In this document: positions 36,756-45,888 of the stretch, one piece after another
Position numbering within the stretch: the first letter of the stretch is position 1
Layout: each line of letters starts with the position of its first letter
Assembly: GCA_046350555.1 (NCBI GenBank)
Contig: JAXMAF010000017.1
Span: 51,406-115,405, forward strand
Origin: JAXMAF01 sp046350555
Lineage (GTDB): Bacteria > Planctomycetota > Phycisphaerae > Phycisphaerales > SM1A02
Length of the DNA: 64,000 nt
Reading direction: 5' to 3'
The notes under the pieces: generated by a model
Database searches by the model: none
What the model saw: only the letters and a program-made list of their open reading frames with translations
What the model was told of the DNA's origin: nothing
Made by a program: the position numbers and the translations under genes

Positions 36756-38075
36756 TCATCGCCGCAACGAGTCGCGCGGGCGCGTCCGTCCGCTGGCCGG
36801 CGATTGCGGCTCTGGTTTCGACGACGATCTTCGGCCGCGCGATGGGGCGCTGGATCGCGGTGCGCTCGATTCCGCGGCGCTTGATCGCGAGTCGCCGGCC
36901 CGCATGGATCCGGTTCGCCCGGCATGGGATCGCGCGGACGGCTCGTCGCGCTTGTGGCGCGAGCCCGACGCGCGTCTCGACGCGAGGGCCGGCGTCAGCG
37001 CGCGCGCCACGCGCATGGCCTCCTCGCGCAGCCACCTGACGAGTTCGGCGGGCGCCTCGGCGCGAATCGAGCTCCCGAAGCCGAGCGCCCAGTGGCGGCA
37101 TGCCTCGAGTCCGGTGGTGACGAACTCGAGTCGGCGCCAGCCGGCGGGAACATCGGGCGCGGACTCGGTCCAACGCTGTTCGCCTCCCCACTGGCGTTCC
37201 TCCAGGTGGGGCAGGGCTTGCGGCGAGACGGCCAGGCGAACCCAATGACGATCGCGGTCGCGCGTCGAGCCGGTCGTCTCGAACGCCTCCGCGAGCTCGC
37301 GGTCGATGCGCCACTGCTCGATCGACGCGGGGCAGCCGCGCGGCTGCTCGCGCGTGCGCTCGATGTCGCGCATGCGACCGACGCGGTACTGCTTGATGCG
37401 ACCCGAGGCGCCGCCGGCGCGGCCGGTCAGCGGGTCGACGTCGCCGCGGTTTGCATCCGCGGCCGACGCGGGCGTCCACATGAAGCAGTGGAACTCGCCG
37501 CGGAAAAGGACGAGTCGTCGCGGCGCCGCGTGCACCGCGTGCGTGCCGCCCTGGCGGTTCGTGTAGGTGAAGCGCAGCGCGTCGCCACGCACCGTCGCCG
37601 CGACGACCTCGGCGAGGATCCGAGGATCCTCGGCCCGTGCAGCAAAGCGAAAGACCTGGATGGCCTCCGGGGCGATCTCGGCGGCGGCGCTCAGCGCGCC
37701 GCTGCGCTCCAGCAGCCGATGCAGTGCGCCATCGAGAAACCCCGGATAGGGAGAGGCGGTGCGCTCCGCCGGGCCATCGGTTGGCAGCCGAAGGAGCCCG
37801 CGCGCCGCGACGAGCGCCACGAGCTCGTCGTGATCGAGCGTGACGATCGGTGTCGCGAGGGCAATCGGCGGCGCACCGTCGAAGCGGAAGAACCTGCGAT
37901 GCCGCGAGTCGAACCGTGTGATCAGGCGGGCGATGTGGCGCTCCTGCATCCACTTGAGATCGCCGGCGATCGTGCGTCGGCTGACGCGGAGGAGCCGGGC
38001 GAGCTCCTCGGCGGTGCGCTCGGTGGCGGCGCACAGCTCGATGAGCCTGCGACGACGCTCGAAGGGGCTGATCAC
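36756..38075 (-). CDS. HTH-WYL domain transcriptional regulator (YafY-like)
   Basis: Regulator of 439 residues from the GTG at 38075. The N-terminal helix-turn-helix (RRRRLIELCAATERTAEELARLLRVSRRTIAGDLKWM) is of the DeoR/YafY type. The middle WYL-like ligand domain has LRFTYTNRQGG, RRLVLFRGEFHCFMW and RIKQYRVGRMRDIE. A WCX-like C-terminal part follows, and then an odd Arg/Ser-rich tail of about 80 residues. WYL regulators bind nucleotides or nucleic acid and often sit near defence loci; this one is about 2.4 kb from cas3. An open frame continues upstream to 38381, so the start is uncertain. Confidence 0.8.
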   Translation of the reverse strand: MISPFERRRRLIELCAATERTAEELARLLRVSRRTIAGDLKWMQERHIARLITRFDSRHRRFFRFDGAPPIALATPIVTLDHDELVALVAARGLLRLPTDGPAERTASPYPGFLDGALHRLLERSGALSAAAEIAPEAIQVFRFAARAEDPRILAEVVAATVRGDALRFTYTNRQGGTHAVHAAPRRLVLFRGEFHCFMWTPASAADANRGDVDPLTGRAGGASGRIKQYRVGRMRDIERTREQPRGCPASIEQWRIDRELAEAFETTGSTRDRDRHWVRLAVSPQALPHLEERQWGGEQRWTESAPDVPAGWRRLEFVTTGLEACRHWALGFGSSIRAEAPAELVRWLREEAMRVARALTPALASRRASGSRHKRDEPSARSHAGRTGSMRAGDSRSSAAESSAPRSSAPSRGRRSSSKPEPQSPASGRTRPRDSLRR

Positions 38076-38436
38076 GCCACCATCATCGGCACGATCGCGG
38101 GACGTTCGCCAGCGCCGCGAGGCTCGGGGCGCCCTTCGTCGCGACGATCGTGCGATCGCCCGGAAGCCATCTCGAGCGCCCGACCAGGAAGGCATGTCTA
38201 CGTTTCGCTGCGCGGAATGCCGCTCGATGGGCGGCGGGCGCATGCGGCGCCGCGTCCGCCAATGGATTGCGTCTTCATGTCCGTCCCGTTGATTTGAAAG
38301 TCCCCGCCGGGCTTGCAGCGCAGGCGCCTCGGCTGCCATGCGGAACATGCGGACCGAGGGTCTGCACCACCATGACACCAACCTTCGAGCATCGACGCGA
38401 GTCGGCGTCGGGCGGGCGGCGCAGGGCGTGATTGAA
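38076..38436. other. Divergent intergenic region
   Basis: Between the WYL gene (minus) and the hydrolase (plus). Both have alternative upstream starts within it. No clear promoter boxes or hairpins seen. Confidence 0.45.
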
Positions 38437-39390
38437 ATGACCGATCATCTTCCCGACGATGGGCGGCGCCGACAACGACGACGCGTCCGATGGCGCACCG
38501 CGGTGATCGTCGGCGCGATCATTGCGACAATGTGGCTCACCGGTTGCATGGAACGGCTCTTCTACCAACCCACGCGCGAACCGACGCCGGCGCCGCGCTC
38601 GGCCTACCCGCAAGCGGAGGTCGTGCGCTTCGAGTCGGCGGACGGCACGCGGCTGTGCGGGTGGTTCCTGCCGTCGCGCACGACACCGCGCGCCGAGGCC
38701 GCGACGATCGTGCACGTGCACGGCAACGCGGGATCGATGGCGAGCCACCTGTTCTTCGTCGAGAATCTCCCCGCGGAGGGGTTCAACGTGCTGCTCTTCG
38801 ACTATCGCGGCTATGGCGAGAGCGATGGCTCGCCGTGGAAGCGAGGTCCGTTGATCGAGGATGCCCAGGCCGCCGTGCGGACGGCGCGCACGCTTCCAGG
38901 CGTCGACCCCGGCCGCCTGGCGCTCTTCGGTCAGTCGCTCGGCGGAGGGATCGCGACGATCGTGATGGCGTCCGACCCCGACATCCGCAGCGCCGTGCTC
39001 GAGTCGCCCCTCGCAAGCTGGCGCGACGTTGCGGCCTCGGCGCTCGGCGGCGATCCCCCCGGATGGTGGGCGAGATCGCTTGCTACGTGGCTGATCGCCG
39101 ACGGCGGTTCGTCGCCTCGACCCATCGATGCCATCGCGTCGATCGATCGCCCCATCCTGATCCTGCACGGTGATGCCGACGAGGTGATCCCGGTGAGCCA
39201 GGGGAAGCGCCTGGCGCAGGCCGCGCCGAACGCCGAGCTGTTGATCCTGCCGGGTGGTCGGCACAACACCCTTCAGTCCACGCATCCGGAAGTTCGTCGG
39301 GCGATCGTCGAGTTCCTTCGCCGCACGACGGCGCGCGAGGCGCCCGTCGCGGGGGAGGGTGTTCCGTCGGGCGAAGGTCGATCGCACTGA
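38437..39390 (+). CDS. Membrane-anchored alpha/beta hydrolase
   Basis: Protein of 317 residues of the alpha/beta hydrolase superfamily (ABHD13/BEM46-like). The start at 38437 follows weak upstream sequence; an in-frame ATG lies at 38338. A single N-terminal hydrophobic segment (TAVIVGAIIATMWLTGC) ends in a lipobox-like LTGC. Catalytic landmarks: oxyanion HVHGNAGS, LLFDYRGYGESDG, nucleophile GQSLGGG, acid LHGDADEVIP and histidine GGRHNTLQ. Substrate unknown. The stop TGA is part of the adjacent TIR element. Confidence 0.85.
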   Translation: MTDHLPDDGRRRQRRRVRWRTAVIVGAIIATMWLTGCMERLFYQPTREPTPAPRSAYPQAEVVRFESADGTRLCGWFLPSRTTPRAEAATIVHVHGNAGSMASHLFFVENLPAEGFNVLLFDYRGYGESDGSPWKRGPLIEDAQAAVRTARTLPGVDPGRLALFGQSLGGGIATIVMASDPDIRSAVLESPLASWRDVAASALGGDPPGWWARSLATWLIADGGSSPRPIDAIASIDRPILILHGDADEVIPVSQGKRLAQAAPNAELLILPGGRHNTLQSTHPEVRRAIVEFLRRTTAREAPVAGEGVPSGEGRSH

Positions 39391-39494
39391 TACGGATTCC
39401 AGTCGACCTCCATGCGTTCGACCCCTTCCCCGCGGCGGCGCCTCACGGCGGAATCAGGTTGGGTGGGACGCGAGGGTTCGTTGAGACGCGTAGA
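39387..39494 (+). repeat. TIR element copy E (supplies a stop codon)
   Basis: Copy from CTGATACGGATTCCAG; the right end is diverged (GTTGAGACGCGTAGAAG). Its TGA at 39388-39390 terminates the hydrolase gene. Confidence 0.85.
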
Positions 39495-39732
39495 AGATCC
39501 GGCACGATCGCGACGAGCTTCGGTGCCGCGCCACGGAGGCCGCCGGACGAAGGCCTGCGCTCATGATGACGTGGACCGGGATGCGGGCTGCGCGGCGTGA
39601 CGCGCCGCGTGCGTTGATTTCAGGCGAGCGTCGCGAGGGCTTCGACCGCGTTGCGGACTGCGCAATGCACGCAGGGTGATGCACGCCGGCCGTCCTCGTC
39701 GCTGCGCGCCCGGCGATACGATTGGATGGAGG
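39495..39732. other. Intergenic, no gene seen
   Basis: Nothing recognisable between the repeat and the tRNA-like fragment. Confidence 0.45.
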
Positions 39733-39775
39733 ACCCCGATAGCTCAGCTGGCCAGAGCAGCGGCCTGAGCGCGGT
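39733..39775 (+). pseudogene. 5' half of a tRNA gene, 3' half missing
   Basis: ACCCCGATAGCTCAGCTGGC and the following CAGAGC look like an acceptor strand and D arm, but the anticodon stem does not close and no T arm (GGTTCGA) follows. It lies 220 bp before the intact tRNA-Arg. Confidence 0.45.
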
Positions 39776-39996
39776 ATCGAGCGAGAGCCGCGACGAGGTC
39801 GCACCACGGCCCGAAGTCGTGCAGCCGTCCGCGTATCTTTTTGCACCACTGCCCCGATGGATGGGGAGTCAATGGGCATCCGCGCGGCTTGCTGGGTCGA
39901 CGTGCTCCGCTGGCTACAGTCGTGATGTGGGAGCACATCCGCTCGCGGAAGGAAGTTGTGCCGGCGGTTGTACCGGCGCTCCGAAACACGCGCAAA

Positions 39997-40068
39997 ACCC
40001 CGGTAGCTCAGAGGAAGAGCAGCCGCCTTCTAAGCGGCAGGTCGCAGGTTCGAGTCCTGCTCGGGGTG
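39997..40068 (+). tRNA. tRNA-Arg (anticodon TCT)
   Basis: Cloverleaf checked by eye: acceptor ACCCCGG with TCGGGGT, D stem GCTC/GAGC, anticodon stem GCCGC/GCGGC with loop CTTCTAA (TCT at positions 34-36), and T stem GCAGG/CCTGC with loop TTCGAGT. CCA is not encoded. The 3' end from the T loop onward is repeated at 40218. Confidence 0.92.
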
Positions 40069-40302
40069 TTGGTGGACGGCTCGGCAGACGCCGAGCCGTC
40101 GTCGCTTCGCGACCGCGCCGCGAAGCGGCTTGCACCAACTCCCCTCGTGCGTCGCGGCTGCGCCACGCCGCCGTCGGGCTTTCGCCCGACCAGGACTTCG
40201 CCCGTCCCGTCAACGCGTCGAGTCCTGCTCGGGGTGTTGGTGGACCGCTCGGCAGACGCCGAGCCGTCGTCGCTTCGCGACCGCGCCGCGAAGCGGCTTG
40301 CA
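40050..40302 (+). repeat. 85-bp direct repeat of the tRNA-Arg 3' end
   Basis: 40050-40134 and 40218-40302 are identical except for one base (40077). Each starts inside the tRNA T loop (TCGAGTCCTGCTCGGGG) and runs through two hairpins. The 83 bp between them also hold the hairpin GTCGGGC-TTTC-GCCCGAC. Duplication of a tRNA 3' end is the usual footprint of integrase-mediated insertion, but a simple tandem duplication is possible. Confidence 0.85.
40078..40097 (+). terminator. Hairpin just after tRNA-Arg
   Basis: GGCTCGGC-AGAC-GCCGAGCC, a perfect 8-bp stem 10 bp beyond the tRNA. No T run follows. It is repeated (with one change) in the second direct-repeat copy. Confidence 0.5.
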
Positions 40303-40348
40303 GCGACGCGCGGGGCGAAATCGCAACGGCAGGAGATTCTTCGACTGA

Positions 40349-40379
40349 TTGACGAATTGTCGTGGGCCGGTGTTATCCT
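40349..40379 (+). promoter_or_regulatory. Promoter-like site
   Basis: TTGACG (40349-40354) and TATCCT (40374-40379) with a 19-bp spacer, in a locally AT-richer patch. It could drive the gene at 40875, although 495 bp of leader would be long. The stretch 40380-40874 holds no other gene; TCACGGGGTTG is repeated three times near 40455-40490. Confidence 0.3.
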
Positions 40380-40874
40380 CCCGCCCGACATCGCACGCAT
40401 CCGTTGCCGAAGGTTTCGGTCCGACGGCTCGACGTGTGCGGTGTTGATCGTTCTCACGGGGCTGTCACGGGGTTGCCACGGGGTTGTCACTGAGCTGACC
40501 TGAGTCATTGGCGGGAGAGGTCTCGCGCGAGACGGCGTGCGGATCGACGCATCGCTGCACCGCAGGCATCGGGGCATCGATCGTCGAGTCGCGCGGATCG
40601 GCGGTGCGAACGGCGCACGCGCTTGGCGCTTCGTCCGACCGACGCGCAGCCCGCGCCACGCGCGTCGGGCTCGCCGCGCTCGTCACGCTCGCGTCATCCG
40701 CCGCGCGTCCTGACGGGCCCGACTTCGAGGACGAATCGTTCGATCGCGATCACGTGCGCGGGCTCCACCGCGCGAGCGCGGTCGGTCCATCCGCATTGCA
40801 CGGCCCGTGGCAGGCGCCACTCAGGCCGCCGGGCGTCGCGTATCGAGACGCCAGGGAATGGAGAGGAGCCGTCA

Positions 40875-42074
40875 ATGATCGCCGTTGCACCATCTTTCGA
40901 AGGTCCAGGGGCCGGGGGCCCGCGCAGCAAAGATCGGCACGCCGAAGACGTGCGCCCGGAAGCCATCCGCTCCGGCGGCCTGTGGACCGAGGGCCCGCGG
41001 ACCGAGAGCACGCGACCGCTGGACGATCGTGCCAAGGGTCTTCAGCCGAGCGATCTTCATGCCAGCGACCAAGGTTCCTCGCAGCCGACAACCGGCGCTG
41101 TCGCCACGGCCGTGCGCGCGGGTGCTGCTCGTGCCGCGACGAGGCGTCGCCGCATCGAACGACGTCGCCGCGCGGCGATCGGCGCGGGGATCGTCGGACT
41201 CGCCATCGCCGGCGCCGCGGCGATCTCGGCCACGGCACCGGCCGGACTTCTGCTCAACGAGATTCGCGCGGACCAGCCGGGCACGGACAACGACGAGTAC
41301 TTCGAGCTTCTCGGCGATCCCTCGCTCTCGCTCGACGGCGTCACCCTCATCGTGATCGGCGATGGCGTCGGCGGAAGCGGCGGAATCGAGGAGATCGTGC
41401 ACCTGGACGGACACGCGCTGCGCCCCGACGGCTTCTTCCTTGTCGCACAGCCGCAGATGACCCTCGCCGTTCCCGACCTGGTGACGCCCCTGGAATTCGA
41501 GAACAGCGACAACCTCACGTTCATGCTGGTGACGGGGTTCACGGGAACGATGGGCCAGGACCTGGACATCGACGACGACGGCGTGCTCGACATCGCCCCG
41601 TGGTCGGCGATGCTCGATGCCGTCGCGATCGTGGAAAGCACGCAGGTCCCGCCCACGACCACGGAGTGGTGGTACGCCAAGTCCGTCGGGCCCGGTGGCA
41701 ACGGCGATCCCCCCTTCCTCATCTATCGCTGCGCCGAAACTGGCGAGTGGCTCATGGGGCCGAACGATCCCGCCGCCGGCGTGGACACGCCGGGCGGCAC
41801 CAATCACGGGTGCATCCCGCCGCCCACCGCCTGCGCGGCCGACATCAACGGGGACACGATCGTCGACGGAATCGATCTGTCGATCGTGCTCCTCAACTGG
41901 GGCGAGTTTGGCGATCCCGACGAAGGTGGCGGAAACCGAGCGGCCGACCTCAACGGTGACGGCGTGGTCGACGGTGGCGGCGTCGGGCTGCTCCTGCTGG
42001 CTGGAACCAATGCGGATCGTCGTAGTGGAGCGACGAGGTCGGTGCGCGTAGATCGCGACGGGGACTTGGAATGA
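40875..42074 (+). CDS. Lamin-tail-like secreted protein with damaged dockerin tail
   Basis: Protein with a GAGAGGAG Shine-Dalgarno before ATG 40875. The N-terminal 110 residues are hydrophilic and Arg-rich (RRRRIERRRR), then one hydrophobic segment (AAIGAGIVGLAIAGAAAISA). A lamin-tail-like domain follows (LLNEIRADQPGTDNDEYFEL...FFLVAQPQ). The tail has two dockerin-like loops (ADINGDTIVDGIDLSIVL, DLNGDGVVDGGGVGLLL) but ends abnormally: after LLLLA the frame reads GTNADRRSGAT. Adding one base near 42000 restores LLLLAWNQCGSS and a stop at 42025, so a 1-nt deletion is likely. The odd N-region ahead of the export signal is unexplained. Confidence 0.72.
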   Translation: MIAVAPSFEGPGAGGPRSKDRHAEDVRPEAIRSGGLWTEGPRTESTRPLDDRAKGLQPSDLHASDQGSSQPTTGAVATAVRAGAARAATRRRRIERRRRAAIGAGIVGLAIAGAAAISATAPAGLLLNEIRADQPGTDNDEYFELLGDPSLSLDGVTLIVIGDGVGGSGGIEEIVHLDGHALRPDGFFLVAQPQMTLAVPDLVTPLEFENSDNLTFMLVTGFTGTMGQDLDIDDDGVLDIAPWSAMLDAVAIVESTQVPPTTTEWWYAKSVGPGGNGDPPFLIYRCAETGEWLMGPNDPAAGVDTPGGTNHGCIPPPTACAADINGDTIVDGIDLSIVLLNWGEFGDPDEGGGNRAADLNGDGVVDGGGVGLLLLAGTNADRRSGATRSVRVDRDGDLE

Positions 42075-42514
42075 GGAATCAGGAGTCGGGGACACACGGA
42101 ATTCGAAGGGTCCCCGCAGAATCACTTGGTCGACGCAGCAGGGCATCGGCGACGTGGACATCCCGATGCTCGCGCTTCGGGCGACGAAGTGGCGCTGGAT
42201 GGGGCGGGGGCCGCGCAGCGTGCGCAGGGTGCCGCGCACGGGTGCTCGCGGGGGTGCGCAGGGTCCGCAGGGTGGGCAGGAGGGCGCGGGGTGCAGGGGT
42301 CGGCGCAGCGTGCACGCAAGGGTCCTCGCAAGGGCCCACGCAAGGACAGGTTCGATCGACGCATGCATGGAGGGGAGAAGCGCCGGCGCGGCGCGTCGCT
42401 GCCTGCCGAAGCCGGGGGCGGTGGCAGCGCGTCACCCGCTGCCGGCGCTGCGCCACCGCGGACCCGTTCGGGCAGGAAGCCCGAGCGGGCCGCGGGGCGA
42501 TAGCGCCGAATCGC
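42075..42514. other. Low-complexity G-rich intergenic stretch
   Basis: No supported gene. Runs of GGGTGCGCAGGGTCCGCAGGG type between 42220 and 42330. Confidence 0.5.
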
Positions 42515-42648
42515 CAGCGGGCCAGTGGGCCAGTGGGCGGGTGGGCCAGTAGCAAGTGGGCCAGTGGGCCAGTGGGCCAGTGGTCCGGCGGCAAGTGGGC
42601 CAGTAGCAAGTGGGCCAGCTCGCAGGTGGGCCAGTGGCAAGTGGCTGC
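42515..42648. repeat. GGGCCAGT-type 8-bp minisatellite
   Basis: About a dozen copies of GTGGGCCA, interrupted by AGTAGCAA and CGGCGGCAA variants. It lies downstream of the Hsp70 gene's stop and is not coding in any convincing frame. Confidence 0.85.
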
Positions 42649-42729
42649 TTTCGGCGGACGCCCTTCCCCCCATCGCCGCATGCCGCGCCTTCCGCGCGGA
42701 CCGTGGGCCGTGGCAGCCCTTGGCCAACG

Positions 42730-44988
42730 TCACTCCGGCGTTGGTCGACCGGGCTTCCCCATCGCCGCATCGCCGCCGCGCAGGCTCTCCACGATCGCGA
42801 TCTCGTGCACGCGCATCGAGGCCTCGTCGAGCGCCTGCTTGGCGGCGTGAAACGCATTGGCATCGACGCCTGCGGCGTCGGCACGGGCCGCCGCGATCAT
42901 GCGCTCGACGTCCGCGATCCGACCATCGAGCGCCGACGCATAGTCCGGCTCGAGCCGATCGCGGACGCGCTCCATGGCCTCGCGGATCCACTTGACGTCG
43001 AGCTGCGTGTTGACGACGAGATCGATCACGCGATGCGCCTGCATGTCCGCGCGGGCGTGCTCGACGCTCTCCCGCTCCATGCGATCGACCTCCTCGCGCG
43101 TCAGTCCGAACGCAGGCACCACCTGGATCGCCGCGCGCCGTCCGCTGCGGCGCTCGACGGCGGAGACGTCGAGGATGCCGTTGGCGTCGACGAGGAACTC
43201 CACCTCGATCTGCGGGATTCCGGCCGGCATCGGCGGGATCCCGCGGAGATGGAACTCGCCGAGGGAGCGGCAGTCCCGCACCAGCTCGCGCTCGCCCTGG
43301 AGCACGTGGATCTTGACGCTCGTCTGACCGTCGACCGACGTCGAGAAGAACTCGCGGGCCCGGGTCGGGACCGATGCGTTCCGCGGCACCAGCTTGGCGA
43401 CCGCGCCGCCGACCGTCTCGATGCCCAGCGAGAGGGGGAGCACGTCCAGCAGCAGCGCCCCCCGCTCGACGCCCGCGAGGATCGCCGCCTGCACGGCCGC
43501 GCCGAGCGCCACCACCTGATCGGGATCGATCGCGGTGTAGGGCGTGCGACCGAAGAGCTCGGCGACGGCGCGGCGCACGCTGGGCATTCGCGTCATGCCG
43601 CCGACCATCACGACCCGATCGATCTCGGCGGGCTCGAGCCTGGCGTCGGAGAGCGCCCGGCGGCAACACGCGAGCGTTCGTTCCACGATCGGCGCGGCCA
43701 GCGCCTCCAGCGTCGCGCGATCGATCACGCACTCGAAGAGGGCGTCGCCTTCCCGTTCGCCATCGGTCCCGCCGTGCGCGCCGCCGCCACGCACTTCGCC
43801 GCCACGCGTTTCACCACCACGCGCCTCGTCGCCGCACGCCTTCTCACCGTCCGTCTCGCCACCGCGCGACGCCCCGCTGCGGGCCTCTCCGCCGCGCAAG
43901 GTCCGATCGGGCGCCGCGAGTCGCACGGTGGTTCGCTCCTCGACCGAGAGCGCAATCTTCGCGCGCTCCGCGGCGCTGCGCAGCGCCTCGCGATCGATCG
44001 TGTCGATGCCCGGGCTTGCGGCGATCCATCGCCGCGCCAACTCGTCCGCGAGCGCCGCGTCGAGGTCGTCGCCACCCAGCCGCGTGTCGCCCGCCGTCGC
44101 GATCACCTGGAAGAAGCTCGAGACCGACGGCGGCGCCGCGGCGACGTCCGATCCATCGTCGGCGACGTCCGGTCCATTGACGGCGACACCCGGTCGATTG
44201 TCGGCGACGTCCCGTCGATCGTCGGCCACACCCGGTCGATTGTCGGCGACGCCCGATCCATAGTCGGCGGCACCCGATCCATCGTCAGTCACGCCCGGCT
44301 CGACGCGCAGGATCGACACGTCGAACGTTCCGCCGCCGAGGTCGTAGACGGCGATCGTCTCGGCCACGCGCGACCGGACGCCGATTCCGTACGCGAGCGC
44401 CGCGGCGGTCGGCTCGTTGACGATGCGCACGACGTCGAGGCCGGCGAGCCGCCCCGCGTCGCGCGTCGCCTGTCGCTGGGCGTCGTCGAAGTACGCCGGG
44501 ACGGTGACGACGGCGCGCTCGACCGGTCCGCCCAGGGCTCGTTCGGCCTGCGCGCGGAGCCGGCGCAGGATCTCCGCGCTCACCTCCTGCGGCGTGATCG
44601 GCCTTGCGGGCCCTCCCAGGGGCGCCACGCATGCCATGCCGCGCGGCCCCTCGACGATCGCATATGGAACCTCGCGCACGTCGTCGCCGACGTCTCGCAG
44701 CGCCCGGCCCATCAATCGCTTGACGCTCCAGATCGTCTCGGCGGGAAAGCGCAGCCGCTCGGCGCGCGCCTCGTGCCCGACGATCGGCGCGCCGCCGGAT
44801 CGGTATCGCACCACCGACGGCAGGAGGGCCCGGCCCTCGATGTCGGGCACGACGCGCGGTCCGCGCTCGTCGCACACGGCGATCAGCGAGTTCGTCGTGC
44901 CCAGGTCGATCCCGACGATCGTGCGCCCTGCGGTCGCCGAGCCGCCTCCGGAGGTCCCGGTCGCCGTCGCCGGCCGGTTCAATCCCAT
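42730..44988 (-). CDS. Hsp70-family chaperone (DnaK/HscA-like) with two insertions
   Basis: Chaperone of 752 residues from ATG 44988. ATPase domain: IVGIDLGTTNSLIAV, VVTVPAYFDDAQRQATRDA, IVNEPTAAALAYG, YDLGGGTFDVSIL, VMVGGMTRMP. Substrate-binding domain: LLDVLPLSLGIETVGG, QGERELVRDCRSLGEF, LRGIPPMPAG, which is closest to HscA-type Hsp70s. Two low-complexity insertions break the ATPase domain: a VADxxPG repeat directly after DVSILRVEPG, and a Gly/Glu/Arg tract (GGETRGGEVRGG) further on. These explain the length beyond the usual 600-640. No isc genes are nearby, so an Fe-S role is uncertain. The start overlaps the preceding gene by 10 bp. Confidence 0.88.
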   Translation of the reverse strand: MGLNRPATATGTSGGGSATAGRTIVGIDLGTTNSLIAVCDERGPRVVPDIEGRALLPSVVRYRSGGAPIVGHEARAERLRFPAETIWSVKRLMGRALRDVGDDVREVPYAIVEGPRGMACVAPLGGPARPITPQEVSAEILRRLRAQAERALGGPVERAVVTVPAYFDDAQRQATRDAGRLAGLDVVRIVNEPTAAALAYGIGVRSRVAETIAVYDLGGGTFDVSILRVEPGVTDDGSGAADYGSGVADNRPGVADDRRDVADNRPGVAVNGPDVADDGSDVAAAPPSVSSFFQVIATAGDTRLGGDDLDAALADELARRWIAASPGIDTIDREALRSAAERAKIALSVEERTTVRLAAPDRTLRGGEARSGASRGGETDGEKACGDEARGGETRGGEVRGGGAHGGTDGEREGDALFECVIDRATLEALAAPIVERTLACCRRALSDARLEPAEIDRVVMVGGMTRMPSVRRAVAELFGRTPYTAIDPDQVVALGAAVQAAILAGVERGALLLDVLPLSLGIETVGGAVAKLVPRNASVPTRAREFFSTSVDGQTSVKIHVLQGERELVRDCRSLGEFHLRGIPPMPAGIPQIEVEFLVDANGILDVSAVERRSGRRAAIQVVPAFGLTREEVDRMERESVEHARADMQAHRVIDLVVNTQLDVKWIREAMERVRDRLEPDYASALDGRIADVERMIAAARADAAGVDANAFHAAKQALDEASMRVHEIAIVESLRGGDAAMGKPGRPTPE
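44150..44290. repeat. 24-bp-type tandem repeat inside the Hsp70 gene
   Basis: Units of GTCGGCGACGTCCGGTCCAT type, five to seven copies with drift. On the minus strand they encode VADNRPG/VADDRRD repeats in the ATPase domain. Confidence 0.8.
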
Positions 44989-45812
44989 TGCAGTTCCGGC
45001 CGGCCCGACGACATGAGCTTGGTGAACGAGATGATCGCGTCGCCGCCCTCGGGGCCCTCCTCCATCACGAAGAGTCCGTCGGCGCGCGCCGTCGGTCCCT
45101 CGCCCCGGCGCCGTCCGGGCGCGTCGGTCGAGTCGGTCCATGCGACGTGGCCGTCGCCGAAGACCAGGTGCCCGGCCCACTTGCCGTCGCGTCCCGTCGT
45201 CCACGAATCGGGACGGACCTTGCCATCGCGCGGACCGCGCGAACCGATGAGCGGAAAGCTCGGATCGAGCGACGGCGTGCGCCACTGCCGTGCCAGCCGC
45301 TCGCCGCACAGGGGCATGTGGGCGTAGGAGACGTTCGACTCCGTCGTGAGATCGGCCTTGAACGACGGGTCCCAGAAGATGCCGTTCGACGGGTCGTACA
45401 CCTCGTAGTCGTAGTTCTCATCGACCCACACCGAGGGATTGCGCTCGTTCGCCGAGACGAGCATCTTCGGCGCCGCCGAATTGGACATGACGATCAGCGA
45501 CCAGACCGACGCCGTCGTGTCCTTGGAACGATCGTGCTGCCGATCGAGGTCGCTCGGAACGGGAAGTCCCCCACCGCTTCGTCCCTCCGAACCCGCACCA
45601 CCGCCGGAAAGCCCGTCGGCGAGAAGGGCCTTGAAGAGCTCGGAGAGCTGGATCTCGTCCTTCACCGACGCGACCGATCCCGGAAGCACCTTTCCGGCGC
45701 CCGTCACGGCGGTGTTCAAGCCGCCCATGAACACCGCCATGAGCACCACGATGCATGCCATGGTGACCAGGAGTCCGACGAGCCCGAACCCGCGCGGCAT
45801 GGCTTGATCCAT
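44979..45812 (-). CDS. Prepilin-like protein with H-X9-DG-type motif
   Basis: Protein of 277 residues. The N-terminus (MPRGFGLVGLLVTMACIVVLMAVF) resembles a type IV prepilin/pseudopilin leader: a short basic part, G before F, then a hydrophobic helix. The Glu expected at mature position 5 is Gly. The C-terminal region has GHLVFGDGHVAWTDST, as in planctomycete DUF1559-type proteins with the H-X9-DG motif. The middle is Asp/Ser-rich with WDPSFKADLTTESNVSYAHMP. Probably envelope-associated; a true pilin role is doubtful without Glu5. It ends within the start of the Hsp70 gene. Confidence 0.7.
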   Translation of the reverse strand: MDQAMPRGFGLVGLLVTMACIVVLMAVFMGGLNTAVTGAGKVLPGSVASVKDEIQLSELFKALLADGLSGGGAGSEGRSGGGLPVPSDLDRQHDRSKDTTASVWSLIVMSNSAAPKMLVSANERNPSVWVDENYDYEVYDPSNGIFWDPSFKADLTTESNVSYAHMPLCGERLARQWRTPSLDPSFPLIGSRGPRDGKVRPDSWTTGRDGKWAGHLVFGDGHVAWTDSTDAPGRRRGEGPTARADGLFVMEEGPEGGDAIISFTKLMSSGRPELQWD

Positions 45813-45888
45813 GGACCGATCGTACGCGACCCGATCGCCAGGGTCGCTTGGCCGGAGGGGGCTCGCAGGGCGATCGAGACGCCCCTGC

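Noticed and set aside
39651..40503. ORFs spanning the tRNA-Arg region
   Set aside because: They read through the tRNA and the direct repeats and have no protein-like content.
42515..42648. CRISPR or coding repeat at the GGGCCAGT tract
   Set aside because: The unit is only 8 bp with no unique spacers and no credible reading frame.
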